DNA of 41,255 bases, from NCBI RefSeq assembly GCF_945906275.1, contig NZ_CAMDRA010000010.1, positions 1 to 41,255 of the forward strand, in the 5' to 3' direction. Position 1 is the stretch's first letter. The number at the start of each line of letters is the position of its first letter. Both the position numbers and the translations under genes were made by a program. The DNA is from Dongia mobilis. GTDB lineage: Bacteria; Pseudomonadota; Alphaproteobacteria; Dongiales; Dongiaceae. Shown here piece by piece: positions 1 to 10,452 of this stretch. The notes beneath the pieces are model-generated. The model saw only the letters and a program-made list of their open reading frames with translations. It had not been told where the DNA came from and searched no databases.

Positions 1-175
1 CGTCCTTCAGCACGTCATAGGCTTCGTTCAATTCCTTGAACTTGGCCTCGGCCTCGGCATTTCCGGGATTGCGGTCGGGATGGAGATCCATCGCCTTCTT
101 ACGAAAGGCCTTCTTCAGGGCGTCCGCATCGGCACCTTTTTCGACCCCGAGCGTTTCGTAATAATCGCGCTTCAT
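1..175 (-). CDS. dnaJ: DnaJ chaperone, N-terminal part (runs off the window)
   Basis: Reading leftwards from an ATG at 173-175, the frame gives about 58 residues that begin [11 protein letters not shown] and contain the HPD motif ([11 protein letters not shown]). This is the J domain of DnaJ/Hsp40, which stimulates ATP hydrolysis by DnaK and delivers unfolded substrates to it. The rest of the protein (G/F region, zinc-finger Cys repeats, C-terminal beta domains) lies outside the window, so full-length DnaJ is inferred from the position directly downstream of dnaK on the same strand, the usual dnaKJ order. The start reads MKRDYYE where most DnaJ proteins read MAKRDYYE, a small difference. It is probably co-transcribed with dnaK across a 107-bp spacer that holds a hairpin. 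Confidence 0.93.
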   Translation of the reverse strand, partial: MKRDYYETLGVEKGADADALKKAFRKKAMDLHPDRNPGNAEAEAKFKELNEAYDVLKD

Positions 176-214
176 GATGATTTCGTCTGGATAAGGTTGG
201 CTTTGGATAAAGGT

Positions 215-257
215 AGAGGCCGGGACATGTATCACGCGGATACCGGCCCCGACCTCT
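215..257 (-). other. Stem-loop in the dnaK-dnaJ spacer
   Basis: On the minus strand, AGAGGTCGGG (248-257) pairs with CCCGGCCTCT (215-224) over 10 bp with one G-U pair. The enclosed loop contains a second small stem, GTATC-CGCGT-GATAC. No T-run follows, so it does not look like a strong intrinsic terminator. In other bacteria, structures between dnaK and dnaJ act as mRNA processing or stability elements that set the ratio of the two chaperones. That role here is inference. Confidence 0.5.
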
Positions 258-282
258 TTATTGCAGCGACCTTAACAACGGG

Positions 283-2217
<1,935 letters not shown>

Positions 2218-2382
2218 GGCTTTCATCCTTTCTTGCGGCAAATCCCTGCCCTGGGCCTTCCACGCGAAGCACCCGTCCGGGGGATCCCCGACTTCACAAC
2301 ACATTGATCAGAATATGCCACGGTGATCGAAGGCCGGCACGGGGCCGGGTCGGTCGCCCTTAGGCATTGGTTTCGAGGGGAT

Positions 2383-2410
2383 ATATAGGCGGTTCTGACA
2401 GGCGCGCAAG
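2383..2410 (-). promoter_or_regulatory. RpoH (sigma-32) type heat-shock promoter of dnaKJ
   Basis: Read on the minus strand, CTTG (2407-2410) is followed after exactly 17 bases by CCTATAT (2383-2389). This matches the alphaproteobacterial RpoH consensus CTTG-N17/18-CYTATNT. Transcription would start near 2375, leaving a leader of about 155 nt before the dnaK ATG. The spacer from 2218 to 2605 otherwise shows no recognisable gene. No CIRCE (HrcA) inverted repeat was seen. Confidence 0.8.
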
Positions 2411-2605
2411 ATAGTCGACGGGGGAATCTTAACGAATTGGGCGGGGTCGCGCTTACCCTACTTAATGAGTCAACTATGGACCTCTGACAGAAGGCTGCGA
2501 ATCGGCTAAAATAAAACGATGCGAATTTACCAATCCGACCCACTTCCTTGTCCCGGCCCAGCAGTGCGGGACCGCTTGTCGGCCGCCATACGGGGCCGGG
2601 CCTGA

Positions 2606-3004
2606 ATGACCGCAGAGCAACCCAGTTTGCGTCAGGTGCTGCGCTCGATCGGCCGGATCATTGCCGATAGCAAGGCGCCCGGCCCTGCTGATTCCGGCGC
2701 GGCCCTCGAAGACCCAGGGAATGACCCTGGAAATGACCGGGGCAAGGACCTGGCCAAGACCCTGGTGAAAAACCTCGGGAACGCGCCGATTGTCGCCAAG
2801 CTGACGACGCCGCTGGGCAAGGCGCAGCGCAACAATTTCCTGGTCATGGCGCTGCTGGCCCTGGATGTCGTGCTCGGCGCAACTTTCGGCCTGGTCGGCT
2901 ATTTCGGTCTGCAGAGCGACAGCATCGCCCTGACCGGGGCCGTGATGGCAACCGTCGGCGTGCTGCTCATGCTGTTCTATCAACTGTTCGGGCGGGAACG
3001 CTGA
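2606..3004 (+). CDS. Small predicted membrane protein, function unknown
   Basis: A 132-residue protein not recognised as a named family. A hydrophilic N-terminal half contains an imperfect tetrapeptide array (DPGN DPGN DRGK DLAK TLVK NLGN, about residues 36-59) encoded by a 12-bp DNA periodicity at 2711-2782. It is followed by two strong hydrophobic stretches (about 78-100 and 108-126) ending in GRER, so it is probably a two-span inner-membrane protein with both ends in the cytoplasm. It is divergent from dnaK. No clear Shine-Dalgarno precedes the ATG. A 169-codon frame on the opposite strand (2474-2983) covers the same DNA but lacks any hydrophobic or domain pattern, so this strand is preferred. 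Confidence 0.6.
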   Translation: MTAEQPSLRQVLRSIGRIIADSKAPGPADSGAALEDPGNDPGNDRGKDLAKTLVKNLGNAPIVAKLTTPLGKAQRNNFLVMALLALDVVLGATFGLVGYFGLQSDSIALTGAVMATVGVLLMLFYQLFGRER

Positions 3005-3009
3005 TCCCA

Positions 3010-3051
3010 GCGAATTTCCGGCTGCGAACTTCCGGCGGCGAAATTCCGGCC
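3010..3051. repeat. 14-bp tandem repeat, 3 copies
   Basis: Three near-identical units: GCGAATTTCCGGCT, GCGAACTTCCGGCG and GCGAAATTCCGGCC. They begin 6 bp after the stop codon of the membrane-protein gene and lie in the convergent spacer before the ELM1-family gene. One of six such short arrays in this window. Confidence 0.85.
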
Positions 3052-3091
3052 GCGACCTGATCAGAAGCGCCCGATCCTGAACCGGGCGGCC

Positions 3092-4405
3092 CTATGCCGG
3101 ATCAGCCAGGATAGCGCCAGGCAGGCCAAATTCGATTGACGAAGCCGGCTGCAGCGCCGCCGGCGGTCTTTCGCCCTGCGCCATCCGGTCGCGGAGGGCG
3201 GCAGCGCGCCGCTGCATCACCAAGGCCATGATCCGCCACGACACCATATCCAGTTCCTCGGCCACCAATAGCGCGATGTCGGTGCGCGGCGGGCTGGGAT
3301 CCGACAACAGCGCCAGATGCTTTTCGCGCAGCAGGCGGTTCATGATCGTCGGCACATAGCGGGTCGGCTGGGCCCCGGCCCGGCGCACTTCCGCCTCGAA
3401 CCAGCGGTCTAGCCAGTCGGCGCCAAGACCGCGCACCAGCCGCATGTTGCGGCGGCGGCCTACCCAATGCGCCAGCGGCCAGCTGGGCTGCCAGAGGGGG
3501 CGGGGGGGTGTTACGGGGAGTTCGAACAGGCGCACCTCGCGCCCGGTCAGCGCGGCGTCGGCCACCATCGACACGCTGTCATTGGTGACGATGAAGGCGT
3601 CGCTGTGCGCCAGCAGCGCCGGATAGGGATTGTCCGCGCGGCCTGCCTCGAATGGGAAAAGTCGGTGCGGTGCCGGCAGGTCCCGGCGCAGCAGATCGGT
3701 GACCTCGCGGGGCGTTCGGGGCGACGTCGCCACCAGCAGTGTGCCCTTCCTCGCAGCAGCGAAGGCCAGGCCCTCGCGCAGCAGGCGTTCCCCGTCCGCA
3801 AGGCCGAAGCCGATCGGGCTGGAGGGGCCGCCAACCAGCAGGGCGATGCGAGGTCCGGCGATGTCGGCCATCGACGCCATGACCGGCATGGCCGCCGCAT
3901 CGGGTTTCCTTGGCGCGGTGATGGGCAGGCTGAGCTGCAGCATGTTGCTGGCAGGGGGCAGGCCATATTGCGCGGTGCTCACCAGCAGGTCGACCGTCTG
4001 AAACGGGGCCTGGAAACGGCCAAGCTGGACATGAAGTCCCTGGGGCATGTTCTGCGCCCGGATCCATCTGGCGACCGGCGCCATGCGGCGACCGATGGCG
4101 ATGACCAGATCGGGCCAGCCATTGCCGGCATAGGCCATCATCGGGTCGCTTCCGGCCAGATCGACATGGTCCAGAGCGTGGGCTGGATCCGGCGATGGCA
4201 AGCGGCCGGAGATGAACTTCAACTGCTTGACCACCAGGCGCCAGCCGAAACGCGCCTGCAATGCCGCGCCAAGCGCCAGCACCTGCTGATTGTCGCCCAG
4301 CCGCGCACCTTGCAGCAGCCATACCGTGGCTGCCGCGGGGAATTGCGAAGCGCTTGTCGAGATATTGGCAGAATAACCCATGTGATCGGCCCGGCCCTTC
4401 TTCAT
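3092..4405 (-). CDS. ELM1/DUF1022-family protein (mitochondrial-fission ELM1-like)
   Basis: A 437-residue protein of the bacterial ELM1 family (PF06258). Features: VWLLQGARLGDNQQVLALGAAL near the N-terminus, VDLLVSTAQYGLPPASNM, the glycine motif ALLVGGPSSPIGFGL, and FIVTNDSVSMVADAALTGREV, a segment resembling the nucleotide-sugar-binding part of GT-B glycosyltransferases. The family is named after plant ELM1, which recruits a dynamin-related protein to mitochondria. The bacterial role is not established; a GT-B fold and an envelope function are inference. The sequence continues to about 437 residues past the domain with a hydrophilic C-terminal tail. The start could be the ATG at 4405 or the one at 4381 (MGYSAN); neither has a convincing ribosome-binding site. 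Confidence 0.8.
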   Translation of the reverse strand: MKKGRADHMGYSANISTSASQFPAAATVWLLQGARLGDNQQVLALGAALQARFGWRLVVKQLKFISGRLPSPDPAHALDHVDLAGSDPMMAYAGNGWPDLVIAIGRRMAPVARWIRAQNMPQGLHVQLGRFQAPFQTVDLLVSTAQYGLPPASNMLQLSLPITAPRKPDAAAMPVMASMADIAGPRIALLVGGPSSPIGFGLADGERLLREGLAFAAARKGTLLVATSPRTPREVTDLLRRDLPAPHRLFPFEAGRADNPYPALLAHSDAFIVTNDSVSMVADAALTGREVRLFELPVTPPRPLWQPSWPLAHWVGRRRNMRLVRGLGADWLDRWFEAEVRRAGAQPTRYVPTIMNRLLREKHLALLSDPSPPRTDIALLVAEELDMVSWRIMALVMQRRAAALRDRMAQGERPPAALQPASSIEFGLPGAILADPA

Positions 4406-4467
4406 CGCCAGATGGGCTGAAAACTAGCCGACAATCGATGACAAGTTGCTGACGCATGGGCGTCGCC

Positions 4468-4509
4468 GGGATGACAGAGCGGGGATGACAGGGCGGGGAT
4501 GACAGCACG
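4468..4509. repeat. 14-bp tandem repeat, 3 copies plus a degenerate fourth
   Basis: Units GGGATGACAGAGCG, GGGATGACAGGGCG and GGGATGACAGCACG, followed by a decayed GGATGTCGCGG. They lie between the ELM1-family gene start and the end of the AraC-type gene, in the 160-bp spacer that should contain the ELM1 promoter. Confidence 0.85.
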
Positions 4510-4565
4510 GGATGTCGCGGCGCCGGCGCGAAAATCGGGGCGGAGGTCAGCAGTTCAGGAAGGGT

Positions 4566-5567
4566 TCAGGCGGCAACCATCACGCGCTTGCGCGCCAGGA
4601 TGGTCGACGGCCGCTCGCCAAAGGCGCGCTGGAACTCCTTGGCAAAATGGCCGGGATCGCCAAAGCCAGAGGCATTGGCGACGTCCGTCACGGTCGTATC
4701 CTTATCGCGATCTTCGAGCATTCGACGAGCATGCTCCAGCCGCAGGCTGCGCACGAATTCCAGCGGCGTGCAGCCGCGGGTTTCCTTGAAGGTGCGAAAC
4801 AGGCTGCGGGCGCTGGTGCCGGTCACGTCGACCAGATCTTCGATTCTGATCGGCTTGTCCCAATTGGCTTCGATAAATCCCTCGGCGCGACGCAACTGCC
4901 AGGGTGCAGCACTACCGGCGGGCCGATCGAGAAGGCTGCGGTTGTCGTGGGTCACCGCCGAGAGAAGGCCGACGATGAAGGCCTGTTCCAGTTCACCCAG
5001 GGCTGTCGGCAAAGGCAAGCCATTGGCATTGTCAGCCACGTTCAACATGCAGGACATGATCGACGCAAGGGTGCTGCCGGCAGCCCCGGTGAGGTCAATC
5101 GCGGTTTCGAAATTCAGCGCCGTCCTGAGCGGGCGACCCATCAGTGCGGCAGCCTTCTGCTCGATTCTTTCCCTGGCAGCGCGCCAGCAGATCTGCCCGA
5201 AGTCGGCTTCGAAGTCGACCTCGGCAGCGGCGGTTGAGGCGATCGCCTGGCCCTGTGTCACTTGCAACGAACTGCGACCGCGGCAGGTGGCGCCACTACC
5301 GCTATGCCAGAATCGCACACGGAGGATATCGTCGTCGGGATAATCTACCGTCACCTTCTCGGTCGAGTGGCTGAACCACAATTCGCCGTGCGGCAGGAAG
5401 CAATGATTGCCGATCACCGAGAGGTTGCGACCATCGCCCTCGACCTGCAGAACGCTGGCCCCATTGTTGGCCTGAAGCATGGCGTGAAGTTCTTCGGCGC
5501 TGGAAGCGGCGAACAGACGGGATTTGCTGAGTGGTTCCGCGTTACCGTGCAATTGATCGCTCCTCAT
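4566..5567 (-). CDS. AraC-family transcriptional regulator (paralogue 2)
   Basis: A 333-residue regulator. The C-terminal 100 residues (about 225-325) form the double helix-turn-helix of AraC/XylS proteins: a first HTH around IRIEDLVDVTGTSARSLFRTF and a second around TVTDVANASGFGDPGHFAKEF, ending with the family signature QRAFGERPS. The N-terminal 200 residues resemble the AraC_binding_2 type sensor domain (cupin-like) and probably bind a small ligand. It lies 33 bp downstream of a close paralogue on the same strand and is similar along its whole length, so the two arose by tandem duplication and are probably co-transcribed. The ATG at 5565-5567 is the first in frame. Target genes are unknown; the divergent carbonic anhydrase is one candidate. 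Confidence 0.92.
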   Translation of the reverse strand: MRSDQLHGNAEPLSKSRLFAASSAEELHAMLQANNGASVLQVEGDGRNLSVIGNHCFLPHGELWFSHSTEKVTVDYPDDDILRVRFWHSGSGATCRGRSSLQVTQGQAIASTAAAEVDFEADFGQICWRAARERIEQKAAALMGRPLRTALNFETAIDLTGAAGSTLASIMSCMLNVADNANGLPLPTALGELEQAFIVGLLSAVTHDNRSLLDRPAGSAAPWQLRRAEGFIEANWDKPIRIEDLVDVTGTSARSLFRTFKETRGCTPLEFVRSLRLEHARRMLEDRDKDTTVTDVANASGFGDPGHFAKEFQRAFGERPSTILARKRVMVAA

Positions 5568-5600
5568 CGTGATAATCCGAGTCAGTTCGAAAAAACCTGC

Positions 5601-6665
5601 CTAGCGGGTGTTGAAGACTGCAACACCTTCATGGCCCGCACCTGAGACGTCGGTGGCGGTGCCGCGCTTCCGCGCCAGGATGGCCGAGGGTCGTTCGCCG
5701 AAGGCGCGCTGGAATTCCCTGGCGAAGCGGCCGAGATCACCGAAGCCGCAGGCAAAGGCAACATCCGTGACGGTGGTCGTGGCGTCCGGTTTTTCCAGCA
5801 TCCGCCTGGCATGGTCGAGGCGGAACTGCCGCACGAAGTCGAGCGGCGAACAACCGCGGCTTTCCTTGAACGTGCGGAACAGACTGCGGGTGCTGGTTCC
5901 CGTCACCGCAGCCAGATCCTCGATGGTGATGGGCTGGTCCCAATTGGCTTCGATGTGGCTCTCTGCCCGGCGCACCTGCCAGGGAGCTGCTGTTGCAGCC
6001 TCCTTTTCGAGGAGCGCGCGGCCATTGTGATCGACCGTCGAGAGGAACATCGAGATGAAGGCTTGTTCCAACTCGACGATGACTGGACTTGCCGCCGGAG
6101 AGGGCGCTGTCCGCACCGCCTGCAGCAGACAGTCGAACACGGATCTGAGCGCGGTGCCTTGCGGCGTCGAAAGGTCGAGCGACGGTCCGAAGTCGAGCGC
6201 ATAGCCGATCGGGCGACCGGTCATCAGGGCCAGCTTCTGCTCCAGCTTGCCCCTGGGAATGCGCCATACCAGCTGCTCGAAATCTTCCGCGAAATCGATT
6301 TCGACCGCGGCAGATGATATGCAGGCTTGCTGCCCTGCCACTGCCGTCATGCGGTCTTTGCCGGTCCAGGTCGCACCGACTCCTCTATGCGATACCTGCA
6401 GGCGCAGATAGTCGCCTTCGGGAAATTTGATCGACAGCGGCATGCCGTAGGCGCAATGCCAAAGCTCGCTCTGCTGCAACCGGCAGGCATAGGCCCGCGC
6501 GTCGATGGTGCCAGCCCGCGGCGGCAATTTTGCGAACCTGGCCCCAAACCTCGCTTCAATCGTCTCGGCGAGCTGCTCAAAACTCGTGTGCGCAAAATCC
6601 GGGCGTGTTGCGAGTGGCAAGGTCTGTATCGACACAATCGCGCTCCTTTGCTGAGACAGCAACAT
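5601..6665 (-). CDS. AraC-family transcriptional regulator (paralogue 1)
   Basis: A 354-residue regulator with the same architecture as its downstream neighbour: an N-terminal AraC_binding_2-like sensing region (about 20-215) and a C-terminal AraC HTH domain (about 235-335) with ITIEDLAAVTGTSTRSLFRTF and TVTDVAFACGFGDLGRFAREF. The two proteins share long stretches such as APWQ(V/L)RRAE and the C-terminal FQRAFGERPS(A/T)ILARKR. This copy has an extra tail of about 18 residues after ARKR. It is the first gene of the pair. Its start is 15 bp from the palindrome TTAACAATTGTTAA, and its upstream spacer is shared with the carbonic anhydrase gene. That arrangement suggests autoregulation or control of the neighbour, which is inference. 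Confidence 0.92.
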   Translation of the reverse strand: MLLSQQRSAIVSIQTLPLATRPDFAHTSFEQLAETIEARFGARFAKLPPRAGTIDARAYACRLQQSELWHCAYGMPLSIKFPEGDYLRLQVSHRGVGATWTGKDRMTAVAGQQACISSAAVEIDFAEDFEQLVWRIPRGKLEQKLALMTGRPIGYALDFGPSLDLSTPQGTALRSVFDCLLQAVRTAPSPAASPVIVELEQAFISMFLSTVDHNGRALLEKEAATAAPWQVRRAESHIEANWDQPITIEDLAAVTGTSTRSLFRTFKESRGCSPLDFVRQFRLDHARRMLEKPDATTTVTDVAFACGFGDLGRFAREFQRAFGERPSAILARKRGTATDVSGAGHEGVAVFNTR

Positions 6666-6680
6666 TACGCGGGCTTTTAC

Positions 6681-6694
6681 TTAACAATTGTTAA
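6681..6694. promoter_or_regulatory. Perfect 14-bp palindrome TTAACAATTGTTAA in the 6666-7008 spacer
   Basis: The 343-bp divergent spacer between the AraC pair and the carbonic anhydrase contains this palindrome 15 bp upstream of the AraC start. Its form TTAA-N6-TTAA resembles the CtrA box (TTAA-N7-TTAA) with a spacer one base short, and could equally be an operator for one of the AraC-type proteins. The spacer is visibly AT-richer than its surroundings near 6700-6790 and contains related words (GCATAGGTATATGCAT, AGTATAGG). No other gene was seen in it. Confidence 0.4.
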
Positions 6695-7008
6695 ACAGCG
6701 CCGACTGGGGCCTAGGCATAGGTATATGCATCAGTATAGGACGGTTGATTTTCTTGGAATGCTGCGATTTTATTCTTATTTCAGGACTTATTTCCCCGAA
6801 TCACTTCCTCCGCATCCCCTGACCGTTTCTGGCGCTCTCCCCATTGTGAACGATCCGACTGCCATTTCTTGGCAGTCGGCACCCAGTTCTGGCACTCCGC
6901 GCGGAGCGTCCTGGCGTGAACTCGGGCACCTTCAGACCATTGCAAAGGCCGCGCGGTGCGAGTGTCGCGCCAGATGCCGCGGCCGGATTCGAGAGGAGCC
7001 AGCCAAAG

Positions 7009-7800
7009 ATGCCAGTCATGTCGCGCCGCCGCCTGATCCAAACCCTGACCATCACCGGCGCTCTCTGCCCGATCTGCACCAGCCTGCTGGGCAAGGCAGC
7101 CCACGCGGAAACCGCTGGCCATGCCGGCCCGCACTGGACCTATGAAGGTGAGGGCGGCCCGGAGCATTGGGGCGACCTGTCGCCCGATTTCAAGGTCTGC
7201 GAGCTGGGGTTCGAGCAGACGCCGATCGACATCAAGGCCGGTATCCGCAGCCAATTGACCGGCGTGCAGCCGCTGTTTCAGCCGACCCCCCTCAAGATTC
7301 TCAATAACGGCCACACCATTCAGGTGAACTGCGCCCCCGGCTCGAAGACGCTGATCGACGGTCAGCAATTTGACCTGCTGCAGTTCCATTTCCATCACCC
7401 GAGCGAGCATCTGCTGGGCGGTCAGAGCTTCGATCTGGAGCTGCACTTCGTGCACAAATCCGCAGCCGGGCAGCTTGCCGTGCTGGGTGTCTTCATCCGC
7501 GCCGGCGCCGACAATCCGGGCCTGGCACCCATCTGGGCCGCGATGCCCAAGGAAACGACACCGGAGACCGACACCGGCCAGACGATCGGCCTCGACACGC
7601 TTCTGCCGGTCAATCGCGGATTCTTCCGCTATCAGGGCTCGCTCACCACACCCCCGTGTTCGGAAGGCGTGTTGTGGACGGTGTTCAGGGATCCAATCGA
7701 GGCCTCGCCCGTACAGATCGCACAATTTGCCGCGTTGTTCCCGCTGAACGCACGACCCGTTCAGAGCCTGCATCGCCGCTTCCTGCTCGAATCCATCTAA
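7009..7800 (+). CDS. Alpha-class carbonic anhydrase, Tat-exported
   Basis: A 263-residue enzyme that interconverts CO2 and bicarbonate. The N-terminus MPVMSRRRLIQTLTITGA has a twin-arginine motif followed by a hydrophobic stretch and an AHA-type cleavage site near residue 28, so the folded zinc enzyme is probably exported to the periplasm by Tat. Zinc ligands of the alpha family are present: H127 and H129 in QFHFHHPSEH and H146 in ELHFVH. TPPCSEGVLWTVF is the family's C-terminal signature. GPEHWGDL and QTPIDI match the usual HWGYxGxxGPxxW / QSPIDI region. The start is set by GAGAGGAG at 6991-6998, about 10 nt before the ATG; the frame is open further upstream but lacks a signal. The next gene, an MCP, starts 15 bp downstream. 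Confidence 0.95.
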   Translation: MPVMSRRRLIQTLTITGALCPICTSLLGKAAHAETAGHAGPHWTYEGEGGPEHWGDLSPDFKVCELGFEQTPIDIKAGIRSQLTGVQPLFQPTPLKILNNGHTIQVNCAPGSKTLIDGQQFDLLQFHFHHPSEHLLGGQSFDLELHFVHKSAAGQLAVLGVFIRAGADNPGLAPIWAAMPKETTPETDTGQTIGLDTLLPVNRGFFRYQGSLTTPPCSEGVLWTVFRDPIEASPVQIAQFAALFPLNARPVQSLHRRFLLESI

Positions 7801-7815
7801 CCCAAGGAACTCATC

Positions 7816-9855
7816 ATGTCGATCACGTCGCCCCAGGCCAGTGCCGGCACTTTCCAGAATCTCAAGATCCTCACCAAGACGCTGCTCGGCTTTGGCGCTG
7901 TCCTGGTGGTGCTGGCGATCGTCGCCATTGCCGGCGTGATCGGCTTTGGCCGTGTCGCCAACGACCTCACCCATTACGTTGCCGCCGTCGAGCTCTTTGG
8001 TGATTCCGCCAATATCGAGCGCGACCTGCTGGAAATGCGCGGCCATATCGACACCTTTGTCCGCACCGGCGACAGCGCCGAGATCGGCGTGGTGCAGGAG
8101 CTTGAGAAGGCCGTTACCGCCGATATCGAGCACGGCATCAAGATTGCCGAGACTGACGAAGAGCGCGCCGAACTGGGCGCCATTACCGAAAAGCTGACGA
8201 TTATCGTCAATGATTTCGAGAAGGCGACCGAGCTTGAAGTCGAGCGGACCAAGCTTGCCACAGAGACCCTCAGCGTCGCCGGACCGAAACTGGCCGAGGA
8301 TTTCGAGACGATTCTCGCCAAGGCGGTCAAGGAGGGGAACAGCAACGCGGCCATCCTCGCCGGCGAGGGTGCAAGGCAAGCGCTCTCCGCGCGGCTCTAT
8401 GTCAACCTGCTGCTGGACCGTCATGAAGCGGCCGCGGCCGAGCAGGCGGAAGCCTCGTTCCACGCGCTTCTGAAGACGATCGAGCAGCTGGAGAAAGTCT
8501 CCGCCAATGCCGGCTTCAAGGCCGAGCTCGATGAGGTGAAGGCCCTGGTGCCGGCCTATGAAGCGGCGTTCAAATCGGGCGAAGAAATCGACGAGGAGAT
8601 CGAGAAGCTGGTGCATGAGGAAATCGCCGAGGCGAGCGAAGAAATCATCGCTGAGGCCGAGAAGGTCAAATCCGCGGCCCATGCCGAAGAAGCCCGGATC
8701 GCCGAGGAAATCACCACCATCGTCACCCAGAGCGAATGGACCTCGATCGGGTTCAGCTTGGTGGGCTTCGTGTTGGGTCTCGCCATGGCCTGGATCATCG
8801 GTCGTGGCATCTCCAGCCCCGTCAAATCCCTGGCGGCCGTCATGCTGCGCCTGTCCAACGGCGAACGCGACGTGCTCGTCACCGGCGCCAACCGCAAGGA
8901 CGAGGTTGGCGAAATGGCCGGCGCTCTGCAGATCTTCAAGGAGAACATGATCGCCGCCGAAAAGCTGCGTGCGGAGCAGCAGATCCAACGGGACCGCCAG
9001 ATCGAACGCGCCCGGAAGATGGACGAGGAAGTTGCGAGGTTCGACAAGGTGATCGCCGAGGTGGTGACTGCCGTGAGTTCGGCCGCCACTGAACTCCAGG
9101 GTACGGCGCAGTCCCTGGCGGCGACGGCGGCACAAACCGCGCAGCAGTCGAACACCGTTGCTGCCGCGGCCGAAGAGATGACCCAGAACGTCTCGACCGT
9201 GGCGTCGGCCACGGAAGAACTGTCCGCCTCGATCCGTGAGATCAGCAGTCAGGTGACGGAATCGACCAGCATCGTCGGCCAGGCCGTCCACGAGGCGGAC
9301 GACACCAATCACCGCGTCAAGCAATTGGCCGAAGCCGCGCAGAAGATCGGCGCCGTGGTGACGTTGATCAATGATATCGCCGGCCAGACCAATCTGCTGG
9401 CGCTCAATGCGACCATCGAAGCGGCCCGCGCCGGTGAAGCCGGCAAAGGATTTGCCGTGGTGGCGTCCGAGGTCAAGCAATTGGCGACGCAGACTTCGCG
9501 CGCCACGGAGGAGATCGCGACCCAGGTGCGTGCCATCCAGGAATCGACCGAGAGTTCGGCCGGTGCGATCCAGCACATCAGCCAGACGATCAACCGGGTG
9601 AACGAGATTTCCACCGCGATTGCCTCGGCCGTCGAGGAACAGGGTGCGGCGACCCAGGAAATTTCCAGGAACGTCCAGCAGGCAGCGGCGGGCACCAGCG
9701 AGGTGACCACCAATGTGCTCGGCGTCAGCGAGGCCTCGCAGCAGACCAGCGCCGCCTCGACCCAGTTGCTCTCGGCCGCCAACGAACTCAGCCGCTATGG
9801 TGAAGCCCTGCGCAGCGAAGTGAACAGCTTCCTGCACACGGTCCGGGCACTCTGA
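7816..9855 (+). CDS. Methyl-accepting chemotaxis protein (chemoreceptor)
   Basis: A 679-residue transmembrane receptor. TM1 spans about residues 22-44. A helical sensor region of some 260 residues follows, long enough to be a helical bimodular type periplasmic domain and very acidic just before TM2. TM2 spans about 309-331, then HAMP (about 332-385). The signalling coiled coil peaks at the hairpin tip [19 protein letters not shown] (about 523-541) followed by [15 protein letters not shown], which contacts CheA and CheW. Alanine-, Glu- and Gln-rich helices on either side carry probable methylation sites. The C-terminus ends FLHTVRAL, with no CheR/CheB-tethering pentapeptide. AAGGAA precedes the ATG. 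The ligand is unknown. The gene lies 15 bp after the carbonic anhydrase and 22 bp before a small gene, so the three could be one transcript, and CO2/bicarbonate-related sensing is a speculative possibility. Confidence 0.95.
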   Translation: MSITSPQASAGTFQNLKILTKTLLGFGAVLVVLAIVAIAGVIGFGRVANDLTHYVAAVELFGDSANIERDLLEMRGHIDTFVRTGDSAEIGVVQELEKAVTADIEHGIKIAETDEERAELGAITEKLTIIVNDFEKATELEVERTKLATETLSVAGPKLAEDFETILAKAVKEGNSNAAILAGEGARQALSARLYVNLLLDRHEAAAAEQAEASFHALLKTIEQLEKVSANAGFKAELDEVKALVPAYEAAFKSGEEIDEEIEKLVHEEIAEASEEIIAEAEKVKSAAHAEEARIAEEITTIVTQSEWTSIGFSLVGFVLGLAMAWIIGRGISSPVKSLAAVMLRLSNGERDVLVTGANRKDEVGEMAGALQIFKENMIAAEKLRAEQQIQRDRQIERARKMDEEVARFDKVIAEVVTAVSSAATELQGTAQSLAATAAQTAQQSNTVAAAAEEMTQNVSTVASATEELSASIREISSQVTESTSIVGQAVHEADDTNHRVKQLAEAAQKIGAVVTLINDIAGQTNLLALNATIEAARAGEAGKGFAVVASEVKQLATQTSRATEEIATQVRAIQESTESSAGAIQHISQTINRVNEISTAIASAVEEQGAATQEISRNVQQAAAGTSEVTTNVLGVSEASQQTSAASTQLLSAANELSRYGEALRSEVNSFLHTVRAL

Positions 9856-9877
9856 CCGACAGGCCCGGGAGATCAGC

Positions 9878-10393
9878 GTGATTGACACCTCACCCACGAC
9901 CCCCAGTCCGGCGACTCTCAACCGCCTGAAAGCGAGCGCAGCGCGGGCCAACAGGATTTCGGTCGATTCCTATCAGCGCCTGCAGGAATTTGCCAAATCC
10001 ATGCCCAAGGTAGGTGTCGTCGACGATCAGCATCATTCCAAGGCGGAGGTCGATCGAGCCTGGTTCTTCGCGTCGATATCCAGGGAGGTGGCCGGGCTGA
10101 CGGTCAGGATATCCGACGAACTGATGTTCTTGTGCAGCGTTGCCATCACCAGCGGCATCATCCGGGGCAAGGTGCGTCAAAAACTGGCCAAGGCACTGGA
10201 CAGCGCGCAATCGATGCCCGGGCAGCCGGTTGACCTGCGGCAATGGCGATTGCGCCGGATGCCCATTGACGATGCGCTTCGCCACATCATGGATAATCTC
10301 GACATCATGTGCGACCAGATCGATGGGTTGATGCTGGCCCTCACGGCGCCACAGTGGGATGACGTCACGGTCGACGATATCGCCCGGGGTTAG
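9878..10393 (+). CDS. Conserved-looking helical protein of unknown function, downstream of the MCP
   Basis: A 171-residue protein with no recognised domain, signal peptide or membrane span. It is predicted largely helical, with segments such as AARANRISVDSYQRLQEFAK and ALRHIMDNLDIMCDQIDGLM. The start is a GTG at 9878-9880 preceded by GGGAG about 8 nt upstream. The 22-bp gap to the chemoreceptor suggests co-transcription and perhaps a role as a receptor accessory or partner, which is inference. The 3' end faces the TPR gene across a spacer filled by an 18-bp tandem repeat. Confidence 0.7.
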   Translation: MIDTSPTTPSPATLNRLKASAARANRISVDSYQRLQEFAKSMPKVGVVDDQHHSKAEVDRAWFFASISREVAGLTVRISDELMFLCSVAITSGIIRGKVRQKLAKALDSAQSMPGQPVDLRQWRLRRMPIDDALRHIMDNLDIMCDQIDGLMLALTAPQWDDVTVDDIARG

Positions 10394-10452
10394 CGTTCGT
10401 TCCGCAGCTCATTTCCTGTTTGGGGAATATGCGGTGACGCCCGCCGGAGATA

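Noticed and set aside
2474-2983. 169-codon minus-strand frame opposite the small membrane protein
   Set aside because: The plus strand has two clean hydrophobic spans; the minus-strand product is polar low-complexity without motifs. Some doubt remains because both are unrecognised.
6781-9951. Open frame of 1056 codons on the minus strand opposite the carbonic anhydrase and MCP genes
   Set aside because: It is a shadow of the high-GC codon pattern of the MCP: low-complexity Gly/Arg/His/Asp composition, no domain, no signal, no ribosome-binding site, whereas the plus strand has unmistakable domains.
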